Shown here in pieces: positions 55,306 to 63,781 of a stretch of 64,000 nucleotides of DNA (within the stretch, counting starts at the first letter, position 1; every line of letters starts with the position of its first letter). This DNA is from Xanthomonas sp. (GTDB lineage: Bacteria; Pseudomonadota; Gammaproteobacteria; Xanthomonadales; Xanthomonadaceae). Both the position numbers and the translations under genes were made by a program. The notes beneath the pieces were generated by a model that saw nothing but the letters and a program-made list of their open reading frames with translations, ran no database searches and was not told the origin of the DNA. The stretch is taken from positions 372,001 through 436,000 of the forward strand of contig NZ_JAFIWC010000001.1 in the NCBI RefSeq assembly GCF_017163755.1. The letters are read 5' to 3'.

Positions 55306-55822
55306 CGAACGCCTGTACTACGACGCCTTCGACACCCCGATCGGCATGCTGACCGTGGCGGTCGGCCGCCGCGGCGTGCACCACATCCTGTTTCCGGAGA
55401 ACCGCTACGACGCGCGCGGCCGCGACGGCTGGGTCCGCGACGCGGCGGCGCTGCGCGAGCCGCGCGAACAGCTGCTGGCCTACTTCGACGGCCGGCGCAG
55501 CGTGTTCGACCTGCCGCTGGCGCCGATCGGCACCGAATTCCAGTGCCGCGTGTGGCAGGCGCTGGCGGACATCCCGTTCGGCGCGACGTGGAGCTATGCG
55601 CAGCTGGCCCGGCACATCGGCCAGCCGCGCGCGGTGCGCGCCGTCGGCGCCGCCAACGGCCGCAATCCGCTGCCGATCGTGCTGCCGTGCCACCGGGTGA
55701 TCGGCGCCAACGGCGCGCTGACCGGCTTCGGCGGCGGCCTGCCGACCAAGGCCGCGCTGCTCGCGCTCGAACGCGCCGGCACCGGCACCGCGCCAGGACG
55801 CACCGCGCCGCTGTTCGACTGA
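55298..55822 (+). CDS. ogt: Methylated-DNA-[protein]-cysteine S-methyltransferase
   Basis: This is a 174-aa suicide methyltransferase that removes O6-alkyl groups from guanine. The active-site motif LPIVLPCHRVIGANGALTGF contains the PCHR acceptor Cys. FQCRVWQALADIPFGATWSYAQLA is the helix-turn-helix DNA-binding part, with the Arg finger in AVRAVGAANGRNP. The ATG lies inside the 3' end of the AdaA-AlkA gene, so translation is coupled. Together the two proteins supply what E. coli splits among Ada and AlkA. Confidence 0.95.
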   Translation: MTDERLYYDAFDTPIGMLTVAVGRRGVHHILFPENRYDARGRDGWVRDAAALREPREQLLAYFDGRRSVFDLPLAPIGTEFQCRVWQALADIPFGATWSYAQLARHIGQPRAVRAVGAANGRNPLPIVLPCHRVIGANGALTGFGGGLPTKAALLALERAGTGTAPGRTAPLFD

Positions 55823-55961
55823 GCGCGGCGCGCACGGCAGCGGGCGTGGCGGCGGCGCGGCATCCGTTGCCGCTGCGCCGAAGCCGCGCCGCGCAGCGTC
55901 CGCACTGCACGCTCGCGGCGATGTCTTCGTCAGGTCATCGCCGCCGCTTTATCATGCGGCG

Positions 55962-57215
55962 ATGACGTCCCTTTCCCTTCGCTTCGCAGCCGCCGCAATG
56001 GCGCTGCTGCTCGGTGCCTGCACCACCTCCCCCCGCCCCTCCACCGCCGTCGCCACGACCGTCGCCGCCGTACCGCCGACGCTGCTGCTGGTGTCGATCG
56101 ACGGCCTGCGCGCCGACGCGCTGGACCGCGGCATCGCCCCGAACCTGGAGCGCCTGGCGCGCGAAGGCGTGCGCGCGCAATGGATGACGCCGTCGTATCC
56201 GTCGCTGACCTTTCCCAACCACTACACCCTCGTCACCGGGTTGCGTCCGGACCACCACGGCATCGTCCACAACAGCATGCGCGACGCCGCGCTGGGCACG
56301 TTCCGGGTCAGCGACCGCGATGCGGTCGGCGACGGCCGCTGGTGGGGCGGCGAACCGATCTGGGTCGGCGCCGAGAAGGCCGGCCTGCCCGCGGCGAGCT
56401 GGGCCTGGCCGGGCAGCGACGCGGCGGTCGGCGGCGTGCGCCCGAGCCATCGCCACGCCTTCGACAAAGACGTCGCGCCGCAGGCGCGCGTGGACCAGGT
56501 GCTGGCGTGGATGGACGAGGCCGGCCCGCGACGGCCGCGCCTGCTCACGCTGTACTTCGAACAGGTGGACGAGGCCGGCCACGACTTCGGGCCGCAATCG
56601 GCGCAGTACGCGCGCACCGTCGAGCGCGTGGATGCGGCGCTGGGTCGCCTGCTGGACGGCCTGGCGCAGCGCGGCCGGCTGGACAGCACCGACCTGATCG
56701 TGGTGTCCGACCACGGCATGGCCACGGTGCCGGCGCAGCAGGTGGTCCTCGTCGAGGACATGGTGTCGATGCAGGAAGCGGAGGTGGTCAGCTACGGCCA
56801 GTCGGTCGGCATCGCGCCACGGCCCGGGCAGCAGGCCAGGGTCGAAGCCAGGCTGCTCGGCGCGCATCCCCAATACGACTGCTGGCGCAAGGCCGAACTG
56901 CCGCCGCGCTGGCACTACGGCAGCAATGCGCGCATCCCGCCGATCGTGTGCCAGATGCACGAGGGCTGGGACGCGCTGCCGGCCGAGCGCGCCGCGGAGA
57001 AGCCGCGCAGCGGCCTGCGCGGCTCGCACGGCTACGACCCGGCGCTGCCGTCGATGCGCGCGGTGTTCGTCGCGCGCGGCCCGTCGTTCCGCCGCGGCGC
57101 GACGCTGCCGCCGATCGACAACGTCGACGTGTATCCGCTGCTGACGCGCCTGCTCGGCATTCCCGCCGCGCCCAACGACGGCGATCCGCAGGCGCTGCTG
57201 CCGGCATTGCGCTGA
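55962..57215 (+). CDS. Nucleotide pyrophosphatase/phosphodiesterase (NPP) family lipoprotein
   Basis: This is a 417-aa alkaline-phosphatase-superfamily enzyme. The N-terminus MTSLSLRFAAAAMALLLGAC is a lipoprotein-type signal. LLVSIDGLRAD supplies the first metal Asp, YPSLTFPNHYTLVTG the nucleophile Thr83, and VDEAGHDFGP and VVSDHGMATV the remaining two-zinc ligands. It closely resembles the Xanthomonas NPP that was structurally characterised as a phosphodiesterase model, in which the nucleophile is Thr90. Expected activity is hydrolysis of nucleotide and other phosphodiesters in the periplasm. The gene stands alone, with a degenerate heptamer array after its stop. Confidence 0.93.
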   Translation: MTSLSLRFAAAAMALLLGACTTSPRPSTAVATTVAAVPPTLLLVSIDGLRADALDRGIAPNLERLAREGVRAQWMTPSYPSLTFPNHYTLVTGLRPDHHGIVHNSMRDAALGTFRVSDRDAVGDGRWWGGEPIWVGAEKAGLPAASWAWPGSDAAVGGVRPSHRHAFDKDVAPQARVDQVLAWMDEAGPRRPRLLTLYFEQVDEAGHDFGPQSAQYARTVERVDAALGRLLDGLAQRGRLDSTDLIVVSDHGMATVPAQQVVLVEDMVSMQEAEVVSYGQSVGIAPRPGQQARVEARLLGAHPQYDCWRKAELPPRWHYGSNARIPPIVCQMHEGWDALPAERAAEKPRSGLRGSHGYDPALPSMRAVFVARGPSFRRGATLPPIDNVDVYPLLTRLLGIPAAPNDGDPQALLPALR

Positions 57216-57228
57216 GCCGGCGCGCCGC

Positions 57229-57260
57229 GCCGGGATTGGGGATTGGGGATTCGGGAGGGG
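57229..57260. repeat. Degenerate GGGATTG/GGGATTC heptamer array
   Basis: It begins GCCGGGATTGGGGATTG, keeping the element's GCCGGGA end while C-to-T changes have altered the repeat units. No right arm is evident. Confidence 0.6.
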
Positions 57261-57480
57261 GATTTGCCGGCGCGTCCCATCCCGAGAGTCCTGCTTTCAA
57301 GAGCCGCCGGTCCGATTTCCAATTTCGTGAGCGAAGACAGCGGCGCGGCTGAACCGATGTAATGCTTCCAGGTCGGCACCGCGTGCACCACAGGTTCCTG
57401 GAGCGGGCGCACATGATCCAGCCCGCGATCCGCCGGATCCGGTCAACGATTCCGATGCCGTCGGCCGGTCCGTTCCGCCC

Positions 57481-57508
57481 AAAAAAAACGCGGCGCAAGC
57501 GCCGCGTT
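57481..57508 (-). terminator. Rho-independent terminator of the bTHX gene
   Basis: On the minus strand the 10-bp arms of AACGCGGCGC and its complement are followed by a run of eight T residues. It begins 24 bases after the bTHX stop. Confidence 0.88.
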
Positions 57509-57531
57509 CTTCTCGACCGTGTCGGCCAGGC

Positions 57532-57711
57532 TCAGCCGGCCTTGGCGACCGTCTTCTTGGCCACGGCCTTCTTCGCCGGCGCCTTGGTCACGGCCTTCTT
57601 GGCGACCGGCGCGGCGGCGCCCACGGCCACCTTGACGTTGTGCAAGCGAGAATTGCCATAGCTGGCGTTGTAGCGCTTGCCCTTGGCGGTTTTGCGGTCA
57701 CCCTTACCCAT
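57532..57711 (-). CDS. 30S ribosomal protein bTHX with a Lys/Ala-rich tail
   Basis: This is a 59-aa very basic protein. The first 22 residues, MGKGDRKTAKGKRYNASYGN and on, match the bTHX (Thx) peptide that sits in a cavity of the 30S head in Thermus. The remaining 37 residues are Lys/Ala/Val-rich (VAKKAVTKAPAKKAVAKK) and resemble histone-H1-like repeats. The start at 57711 has GGGTAAGG-like context and gives the exact Thx N-terminus; an upstream frame to 57774 adds unrelated residues. It has its own terminator. The tail is longer than in classic Thx, so extra nucleic acid binding is possible. Confidence 0.85.
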   Translation of the reverse strand: MGKGDRKTAKGKRYNASYGNSRLHNVKVAVGAAAPVAKKAVTKAPAKKAVAKKTVAKAG

Positions 57712-57820
57712 GCTCTTCGACTCCTGAATGTGATTGCGAAATCCCCGCGCTGTGCACGGGTATGGCGAGGCCAACGCCGTCGGCGTCCTCGCGCAAGGCC
57801 GGCAAGCCTATCACGTGCGC

Positions 57821-58234
57821 TCAGTGCGCGCAGCTGGCGTCGTGCACGTGGCCGTGGTTGAGGCGCAGGTTGAGCAGGTGCGCCAGGCCCACCAGGGTGC
57901 CGCCGAAGGTCATCACCGCCGCGTGCGGCCCCACCGCCTCGTGCAACGGCGGGTACAGCATGCCGGCCCACAGCGACAACAGGCCCAGCGCCAGCAGGCC
58001 CAGTGCCTGCCAAGCGCGATGCTTGCGGTAGCCCAGGACCAGGCTGAACAGGCCCAGGCAGGTCACGAACAGCACCAGGCTGCGCTCCACGCCATCGCCC
58101 AGCCACACCGACAGGCCCAGCGACGGCAGCACCGCCAGCGCCAGCGGCAGCAGCGCGCAATGCACCGCGCACAGCAGGGAACCGGTGGCGCCCAGCCGGT
58201 CGAGTAAACCGCGGACATCGATCGAAGGGGGCAT
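57821..58234 (-). CDS. MerC-domain inner-membrane protein
   Basis: This is a 137-aa protein with four hydrophobic helices. LLDRLGATGSLLCAVHCALLPL is the MerC signature, with CAVHC as the metal-binding Cys pair on the first helix. The C-terminus is His-rich (NHGHVHDASCAH) and could also bind metal. MerC proteins carry mercury or other soft metals inward. Here the gene is divergent from a ZnuD-like receptor across a Zur-like site, so a role in zinc handling is the more likely reading, by inference. The ATG at 58234 lies 25 bases from that site. Confidence 0.85.
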   Translation of the reverse strand: MPPSIDVRGLLDRLGATGSLLCAVHCALLPLALAVLPSLGLSVWLGDGVERSLVLFVTCLGLFSLVLGYRKHRAWQALGLLALGLLSLWAGMLYPPLHEAVGPHAAVMTFGGTLVGLAHLLNLRLNHGHVHDASCAH

Positions 58235-58258
58235 GACTTCCAGCACAGTGTGATTGTC

Positions 58259-58281
58259 GTAATAGAATAATATAACATTCA
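58259..58281. promoter_or_regulatory. Zur-like operator between the MerC-domain and ZnuD-like genes
   Basis: Aligned with the usual 23-bp Zur palindrome (GAAATGTTATA-N-TATAACATTTC), the right half has 9 of 11 positions, including an intact TATAACATT. The left half GTAATAGAATA has 7 of 11. This A/T-rich island is unique in its surroundings. It lies 25 bases upstream of the MerC-domain gene and about 130 bases upstream of the receptor gene. The consensus is recalled, not searched. Confidence 0.6.
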
Positions 58282-58412
58282 ACCTGGCGAAGGCCACCGC
58301 CTTGCGCCATTCGCCGTCCGTGCTCGCCGCCGCCCGTCCTTCGTCCGGCACCGCGTAGCCGCCCCCGTCAATTGATACAAAGTAACACCACCTCCTCCTC
58401 CCGGTAAGCCCC

Positions 58413-60476
58413 ATGACTTCTCGCTCCCTGCTCCGCCGCACCACCCTGTCCGTCGCCCTGGGCGCGCTGCTGTCGCCGGCGCTGGCGCTCGCCGCCGACG
58501 CGCCCGCCGCTGCCGACGCCGACGCGCCGCCGTCCAGCGACAGCCGCCATGGCAACGCCGCGCGTGCGCAGGACCGCCACGTGAAGGACCTGGACGCGGT
58601 GGTGGTCACCGCCAGCCCGCTGCGCGATGTCGTCGGCGACCTGAGCCAGCCGGTGGAAGTGCTGGCCGGCGAGCGCCTGGACGAGAACCGCGGCGCCAGC
58701 ATCGGCGAGACCGTCGCCAGCCTGCCCGGCGTGCAGAGTTCCAATTTCGGCCCGGGCGTGGGCCGCCCGATCATCCGCGGCCTGGACGGCCCGCGCGTGG
58801 CGGTGCTCAGCGACGGCCTGTCGACCCAGGACGTGTCCACCGTCAGCCAGGACCATTCGCCGGCGGTGGAATCGTTCCTGGCCGACCAGATCGAAGTGCT
58901 CAAGGGCCCGTCCACGCTGCTGTACGGCTCCGGCGCGATCGGCGGCGTGGTCAACGTGGTCGACGGGCGCATCGCCGAGACCCCGGTCGACGGCGTGCAC
59001 GGTCGCGCCGAAGTGCGTGTCGACGGCGGCGACAAGGACGGCAACACCGACATGTTCCGCGTCGATGCCGGCAACGGCAGCGGCCTGTCGATCCACGCCG
59101 ACGGCGTGTACCGCAACCAGAACGACTACGACACGCCGCAGGGGCGCCAGGCCAATTCCTTCCTCGACTCCAAGGTCGGCTCGATCGGCGCATCGCTGTC
59201 CGGCGACTGGGGCTTCGTCGGCGTGTCGGCCTCGCGCTTCCGCGACAACTACGGCAACCCGGGCGAGCCCGGCGACCCGGCCGCCGGCGAGCGCGGCGTG
59301 TCGCTGAAGCTGCACCAGGACCGCTACGAGCTCAAGGGCGGCCTGACCGATCCGTGGGGCGACGGCAGCGCGCTGCGCTTCAGCTTCGGCCACACCGACT
59401 ACAGCCACACCGAGTTCGAAGGCGAGGAAGTGGGCACGGTGTTCGACAAGCGTGCCAACGAAGGCCGCGTCGAGGCGTCCTTCACCTTCGGCGGCGGCTG
59501 GCAGACCGCCTTCGGCGTGCAGGGCACCGATTCCACCTTCCAGGCGATCGGCGAGGAAGCGTTCGTGCCCAAGACCGACACCCGCGCCATCGGCGTGTTC
59601 GCCGTGGCCCGCAACAACTGGGAGCGCGTCACCGCCGAGGTCGGCGCGCGCGTGGACAAGACCAAGTACGAAACCGACATCGGCGTGGACCGCGACTTCA
59701 CCCCGAAGAGCTTCTCGCTCAGCGGCGGTTTCCGCTTCAACGAGCAGTGGCGCCTGACCGCCAACCTGGACCACGCCGAGCGCGCGCCGGCCGAGGAGGA
59801 ACTGTTCGCCGACGGCCCGCACATCGCCACCCTCGCCTACGAGATCGGCAACGCCGACCTGAAGACCGAGAAGGCGAACCAGGCCGAGCTGGGGCTGAAC
59901 TTCAAGAACGACTGGGTGGACGCCAAGGTCTCGGCGTACTACAACCGCTACGACGATTTCATCTACATCGTCGACACCGGCGAGCAGTGGTTCCACGAGG
60001 AGGAGAACGACTTCCTGCCGATCCGCCAGTGGACCCAGGCCGACGCGGTGTTCCACGGCTTCGAGGGCGAGGCGACGTTCCACCTGGCCGACAACGACAG
60101 CGGCGCCTGGGACCTGCGCGTGTTCGGCGACACCGTGCGCGCACGGCTGAAGGACGGCGGCAACCTGCCGCGCATCGCGCCGGCGCGCTATGGCGCGCAG
60201 CTGCGCTGGGACGCGAGCCACTGGCGCGCCTCGCTCGGTGCCACCCGCTATCAGAAGCAGGACAAGGTGGCGGTCGACGAGACTCCGACCGACGGCTACA
60301 CGCTGGTCGATGCGCACCTGGCCTACCACGTCGATGCCGGTGCCACCGCATGGGAAGTGTTCCTGGACGGCAACAACCTGACCGACCAGGACGCGCGCGT
60401 GCACACCTCGTTCCTGAAGGACGACGTGATGCTGCCCGGCCGCAACGCCAGCTTCGGCGTGCGCCTGTTTTTCTGA
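58413..60476 (+). CDS. TonB-dependent receptor, ZnuD-like (predicted zinc uptake)
   Basis: This is a 687-aa outer-membrane receptor. The signal peptide (LLRRTTLSVALGALLSPALALA) is followed by a plug domain (about 60-185) with LDAVVVTASP as the TonB box region. The plug has VGRPIIRGLDGPRVAVLSDG and QIEVLKGPSTLLYGSGAIGG, the ZnuD-type plug signature. A 22-strand barrel follows and ends RNASFGVRLFF with terminal Phe. An early SSDSRHGNAARAQDRHVKD segment and a HEEENDF loop add His and acidic residues. The C-terminal TSFLKDDVMLPGRN block is also typical of ZnuD. Zinc as substrate is inferred from this resemblance and the Zur-like site. Confidence 0.85.
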   Translation: MTSRSLLRRTTLSVALGALLSPALALAADAPAAADADAPPSSDSRHGNAARAQDRHVKDLDAVVVTASPLRDVVGDLSQPVEVLAGERLDENRGASIGETVASLPGVQSSNFGPGVGRPIIRGLDGPRVAVLSDGLSTQDVSTVSQDHSPAVESFLADQIEVLKGPSTLLYGSGAIGGVVNVVDGRIAETPVDGVHGRAEVRVDGGDKDGNTDMFRVDAGNGSGLSIHADGVYRNQNDYDTPQGRQANSFLDSKVGSIGASLSGDWGFVGVSASRFRDNYGNPGEPGDPAAGERGVSLKLHQDRYELKGGLTDPWGDGSALRFSFGHTDYSHTEFEGEEVGTVFDKRANEGRVEASFTFGGGWQTAFGVQGTDSTFQAIGEEAFVPKTDTRAIGVFAVARNNWERVTAEVGARVDKTKYETDIGVDRDFTPKSFSLSGGFRFNEQWRLTANLDHAERAPAEEELFADGPHIATLAYEIGNADLKTEKANQAELGLNFKNDWVDAKVSAYYNRYDDFIYIVDTGEQWFHEEENDFLPIRQWTQADAVFHGFEGEATFHLADNDSGAWDLRVFGDTVRARLKDGGNLPRIAPARYGAQLRWDASHWRASLGATRYQKQDKVAVDETPTDGYTLVDAHLAYHVDAGATAWEVFLDGNNLTDQDARVHTSFLKDDVMLPGRNASFGVRLFF

Positions 60477-60500
60477 CGCGTTACTCCCCGCGTGAGCGTG

Positions 60501-60530
60501 AGGCCGCCCCCCCGGGCGGCCTTTTTTTTA
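60501..60530 (+). terminator. Rho-independent terminator of the ZnuD-like receptor gene
   Basis: The 9-bp arms AGGCCGCCC and GGGCGGCCT enclose a CCCC loop and are followed by a run of eight T residues. It begins 25 bases after the stop. Confidence 0.93.
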
Positions 60531-60928
60531 TCACACATGCAGCGCGTCACCAGGGAAGCCCGGGGCCCAGCCGCATCGGCGTTGCGACGGCAGCCGGCCA
60601 TCCTGCCCACTGCCGCAAGGTGCGGGCCCGGCAGACGTCGCCCACGTGCCCGACTGGCTGATCCAGGGCATCGCCGCGCGGTGGCGCGTGGACGGCCCGC
60701 GGTGTGGGCCCTGCAACGGATACCGCAAGGCGGCAGCAGACATCGCTGGGCCCGCCGACCGGTCACGCAAGCGCCTCTTATCGCGCTGCACAACGACTTC
60801 GCCGGCCAACGGCGTTACAAAGGCACTGCGCGATGCGCTCCGCTTCGCGCTATGCCGGCCGGTTCCGCGACATCGCGCCCGCGACGACGCCCGGCGTACC
60901 GTTCGGATGAAGAAAGGAGAGATTCTTC
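60531..60928. other. Intergenic region between the two TonB-dependent receptors
   Basis: These 398 bases show no coding ORF, repeat or Fur-like palindrome. The only clear signal is a strong ribosome-binding sequence AAAGGAGA at 60913-60920, 8 bases before the next start codon. The promoter of that receptor gene must lie here but is not recognisable. Confidence 0.55.
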
Positions 60929-63316
60929 ATGAAGCCTGCCCTGCCCCACCGCTTGCTGCCGCTGTGCGTCGCCGCCGTCCTGTTGGCGCCGCCCGCGCTG
61001 GCGCAGACCGCCACGCCCGCCGATGCGCCCGCCACGCGACCCGACGCCACCACCCTGGACACCGTCGTGGTCAGCGGCACCGCCCGCTTCCAGGGACTGC
61101 GCAAGCGCGACACCAGCTTCTCGATCACCACCGCCACGCCGGAGCAGATCCAGCAGGCGGTGCCGAGCAGCACCGCGGACCTGCTGAAGATCGTGCCGGG
61201 GGTGTGGGCCGAGCCCAGCGGCGGCGGCACCGGCGCCAACATCTTCGTGCGCGGCATGCCCTCCGAAGGCGACGCGCCGTTCGTGACGATGCAGCTGGAC
61301 GGCTCGCCGCTGTTCCCGCCGCCGACGCTGTCGTTCCTCGAGAACTCCACGCTGTTCCGCACCGACGACACCATCGAGCGGATGGAAGTGCTGCGCGGCG
61401 GCTCCAGCCCGATCTTCTCCAACGGCCAGCCCGGCATCACCGTCAACTTCATCCAGAAGAAGGGCCAGGACGAGCCGGAAGGCAGCGTGCGCCTGACCGG
61501 CGGCAGCGACAACCTGCGCCGCATCGACCTGTTCAACAGCGGGCCGATGGGCAACGGCTGGTACTACAGCATCGGCGGCTTCTTCCGCGAGACCGACGGC
61601 GTGCGCGACCCGCAGTTCTCCGCCGACAAGGGCGGCCAGTTCAGCGCCACCTTGAGCAAGCGCTGGGATACCGGCGAACTGTCGTTCTACGCGCGCCACA
61701 CCGACGACAACAACGCGTTCTACACCGCCATCCCGCTGCTCTCGCGCAACAACGGCAACGACCTGTCCAGCTTCCCCGGGCTCGACGCGCAGACCGGCAC
61801 GCTGCTGAGCAACGACTACCGCGTGGTGACGCTGCCGGTGGGACCGGGCGGGCAGACCATCACCCGCGACCTGGCCGACGGGCGCGGCATCAACATCGAT
61901 GTGTTCGGCGGCGCGCTGGACTGGCAGGCGGGCGACTGGACGATCAGCGACCGCTTCAACGTGATGGGCGGCGACGCGCCGACCAACGCGCTGTTCACCG
62001 GCGATGCGCCGCAGACCCTGGGCGCCTACCTGGCCGAGTTCGGCGGCGGCAGCGCGAGCTACGTCAACGGCGGCGGCGCGGTCGATCCGAACCAGCAGGT
62101 GCTCGAGGCCGGCTGGTGGGTCGTGGACAAGCACCTGTCCTCGTTCACCAACGACCTGCGCTTGAGCCGCGAGCTGTTCGCCGGCAACACCTTCACCGTC
62201 GGCCTGTACTACGCCAAGTACTCGTCCAAGGACACCTGGTACCTGGGCAACAACATGCTGCTCACCGCGCAGAACCACGCGCGGCGCATCGACGTGACCC
62301 TGGCCGACGGCCGCCAGCTGACCCGCGACGGCTTCACCGGCACCGCGTTCTTCGCCTTGCGCGGCGACTACGACGGCGAGAACACCGCGCTGTTCGTCGC
62401 CGACGAGTGGGAGCTCAACGACCGCGTGCGCCTGGACATGGGCGCGCGCTACGAGCGGCAGAGCGTGGACGGCACCGTGCACGACACCGCCACGGTGGAC
62501 CTGGACGGCAACCCGGACACGCTCTACGACAACGCGACCTCGATCTCGCTGCCCGGCTACCGGCGCATCGACCAGGACGACGACGAGTTCTCGTGGACGG
62601 TGGGCGTGAACTTCACCTTGAACGAGAACAACAGCCTGTTCGCGCGCGCCAACTCCGGCTACAAGTTCCCCGGCTTCGACAACCTGCGCGACGGCCAGAC
62701 CAAGGTGCAGGACGTGGACCAGTACGAACTGGGCCTGAAGTCCGGCAGCAAGCTCTACGACCTGTACCTGACCGCGTTCTACAACACGTTCAAGAACTCG
62801 CCGTACCAGGCGTTCCTGGCCGACGGCAGCAACTTCACCGCGGTCGGCGACTCGCGCGCCTACGGCGTGGAAGTGGAGGGCGCGATCCGCCCGTTCGGCG
62901 GCTTCGAACTGGCCGGCACCGGCGTGTGGCTGGATGCGAAATACCGCAACTACCGCGAGTACACCGACAACCAGGTGATGCGCCAGCCGAAGCGGCAGTT
63001 CCGGCTCACCCCCAGCTACTACTGGATGCTGCCGTTCGGCGACCTGCGGCTGTTCGCCACCTATTCCTACATCGGCGACCGCTTCGCCGACCTGGCCAAC
63101 ACCCAGCGCCTGCCGTCCTACGACATGATCGATGTCGGCGCCAGCCTGCACGTGGGCGACCACTGGGAGGTCACCGCCAGCGGCAGCAACGTCAGCAACG
63201 AACTGGGCCTGACCGAAGGCAACGTGCGCGTGCCGGGCGCGGCCACCGGCGGGGTGTTCATGGGCCGCCCGATCGCCGGGCGCACCTACCAGGTCTCGGC
63301 GGCGTACCGCTGGTAA
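60929..63316 (+). CDS. TonB-dependent receptor of unknown substrate
   Basis: This is a 795-aa outer-membrane receptor. The signal peptide (LLPLCVAAVLLAPPALAQT) precedes a TonB box-like LDTVVVSGT and a plug domain (about 60-190; ADLLKIVPGVWAE, NIFVRGMP, IERMEVLRGGSSPIFSNGQPG). The barrel ends TYQVSAAYRW with a terminal aromatic residue. The plug is typical of the FecA/BtuB superfamily but carries no feature that fixes the substrate. There is no upstream fecIR pair or Fur box. A minus-strand FAD-dependent oxidoreductase gene ends 465 bases downstream; no link is proven. Confidence 0.9.
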   Translation: MKPALPHRLLPLCVAAVLLAPPALAQTATPADAPATRPDATTLDTVVVSGTARFQGLRKRDTSFSITTATPEQIQQAVPSSTADLLKIVPGVWAEPSGGGTGANIFVRGMPSEGDAPFVTMQLDGSPLFPPPTLSFLENSTLFRTDDTIERMEVLRGGSSPIFSNGQPGITVNFIQKKGQDEPEGSVRLTGGSDNLRRIDLFNSGPMGNGWYYSIGGFFRETDGVRDPQFSADKGGQFSATLSKRWDTGELSFYARHTDDNNAFYTAIPLLSRNNGNDLSSFPGLDAQTGTLLSNDYRVVTLPVGPGGQTITRDLADGRGINIDVFGGALDWQAGDWTISDRFNVMGGDAPTNALFTGDAPQTLGAYLAEFGGGSASYVNGGGAVDPNQQVLEAGWWVVDKHLSSFTNDLRLSRELFAGNTFTVGLYYAKYSSKDTWYLGNNMLLTAQNHARRIDVTLADGRQLTRDGFTGTAFFALRGDYDGENTALFVADEWELNDRVRLDMGARYERQSVDGTVHDTATVDLDGNPDTLYDNATSISLPGYRRIDQDDDEFSWTVGVNFTLNENNSLFARANSGYKFPGFDNLRDGQTKVQDVDQYELGLKSGSKLYDLYLTAFYNTFKNSPYQAFLADGSNFTAVGDSRAYGVEVEGAIRPFGGFELAGTGVWLDAKYRNYREYTDNQVMRQPKRQFRLTPSYYWMLPFGDLRLFATYSYIGDRFADLANTQRLPSYDMIDVGASLHVGDHWEVTASGSNVSNELGLTEGNVRVPGAATGGVFMGRPIAGRTYQVSAAYRW

Positions 63317-63781
63317 GGCCTCGGCCTTCCAGCGTCGCCTGTGCATGGCCGGCCGGACGCGTCCGGTCGGTCATGCGGATACTGGCACTATGCGTGCGCG
63401 GCGGCGCGAGCCAACGCAGCCGCCTCACACTAATCGGCGCGTGGCGAGAGAGCGATCCGGGAGGCCACCGGATCGGCCGGAACTGGCGTGGGAAGCCTGT
63501 CGTGTTGAAATCCCTCCCCACAGCAATTCGGCACTGCGGCCCTTGTAGAGCAAGCGGCTCGCGTTCGTTGCGCACGCCCGGCGGCAGCAGGCCGACGTCG
63601 GCGAGCAATCCGGGACCAGCGCCGCCAGCAACCGCACCGACTTCGGCCAAAGCGGGGCTGGAGTCCCTTCCCCCCTTGCATCCATTGAGCTCACCGCGAG
63701 CCTTGCGGGAGCTGGCTACAGCACTGGCTACACGAATTCGCCGACCGCCAACACGTGGGCTGGAACTCGAGTTGGAATGCG
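63317..63781. other. Intergenic region after the last TonB-dependent receptor
   Basis: These 465 bases lie between two convergent genes. Several short ORFs exist in all frames, but none has a ribosome-binding site or composition like its neighbours. The sequence is less GC-rich in places, for example around 63490-63540 and 63700-63760. It may be remnant sequence; I cannot identify a source. Confidence 0.45.

Larger units (their letters stand above)
57216..57531. other. Intergenic region between NPP and bTHX genes
   Basis: These 316 bases lie between convergent genes. A degenerate heptamer array (57229-57260, GCCGGGATTGGGGATTG with GGGATTC variants) and the bTHX terminator (57481-57508) account for about a fifth of it. 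I see no gene in the remainder. Confidence 0.6.

Noticed and set aside
57821-58234. Mercury-resistance operon around the MerC-domain gene
   Set aside because: No merA, merT, merP or merR is present, and the neighbouring receptor and Zur-like site point to zinc.
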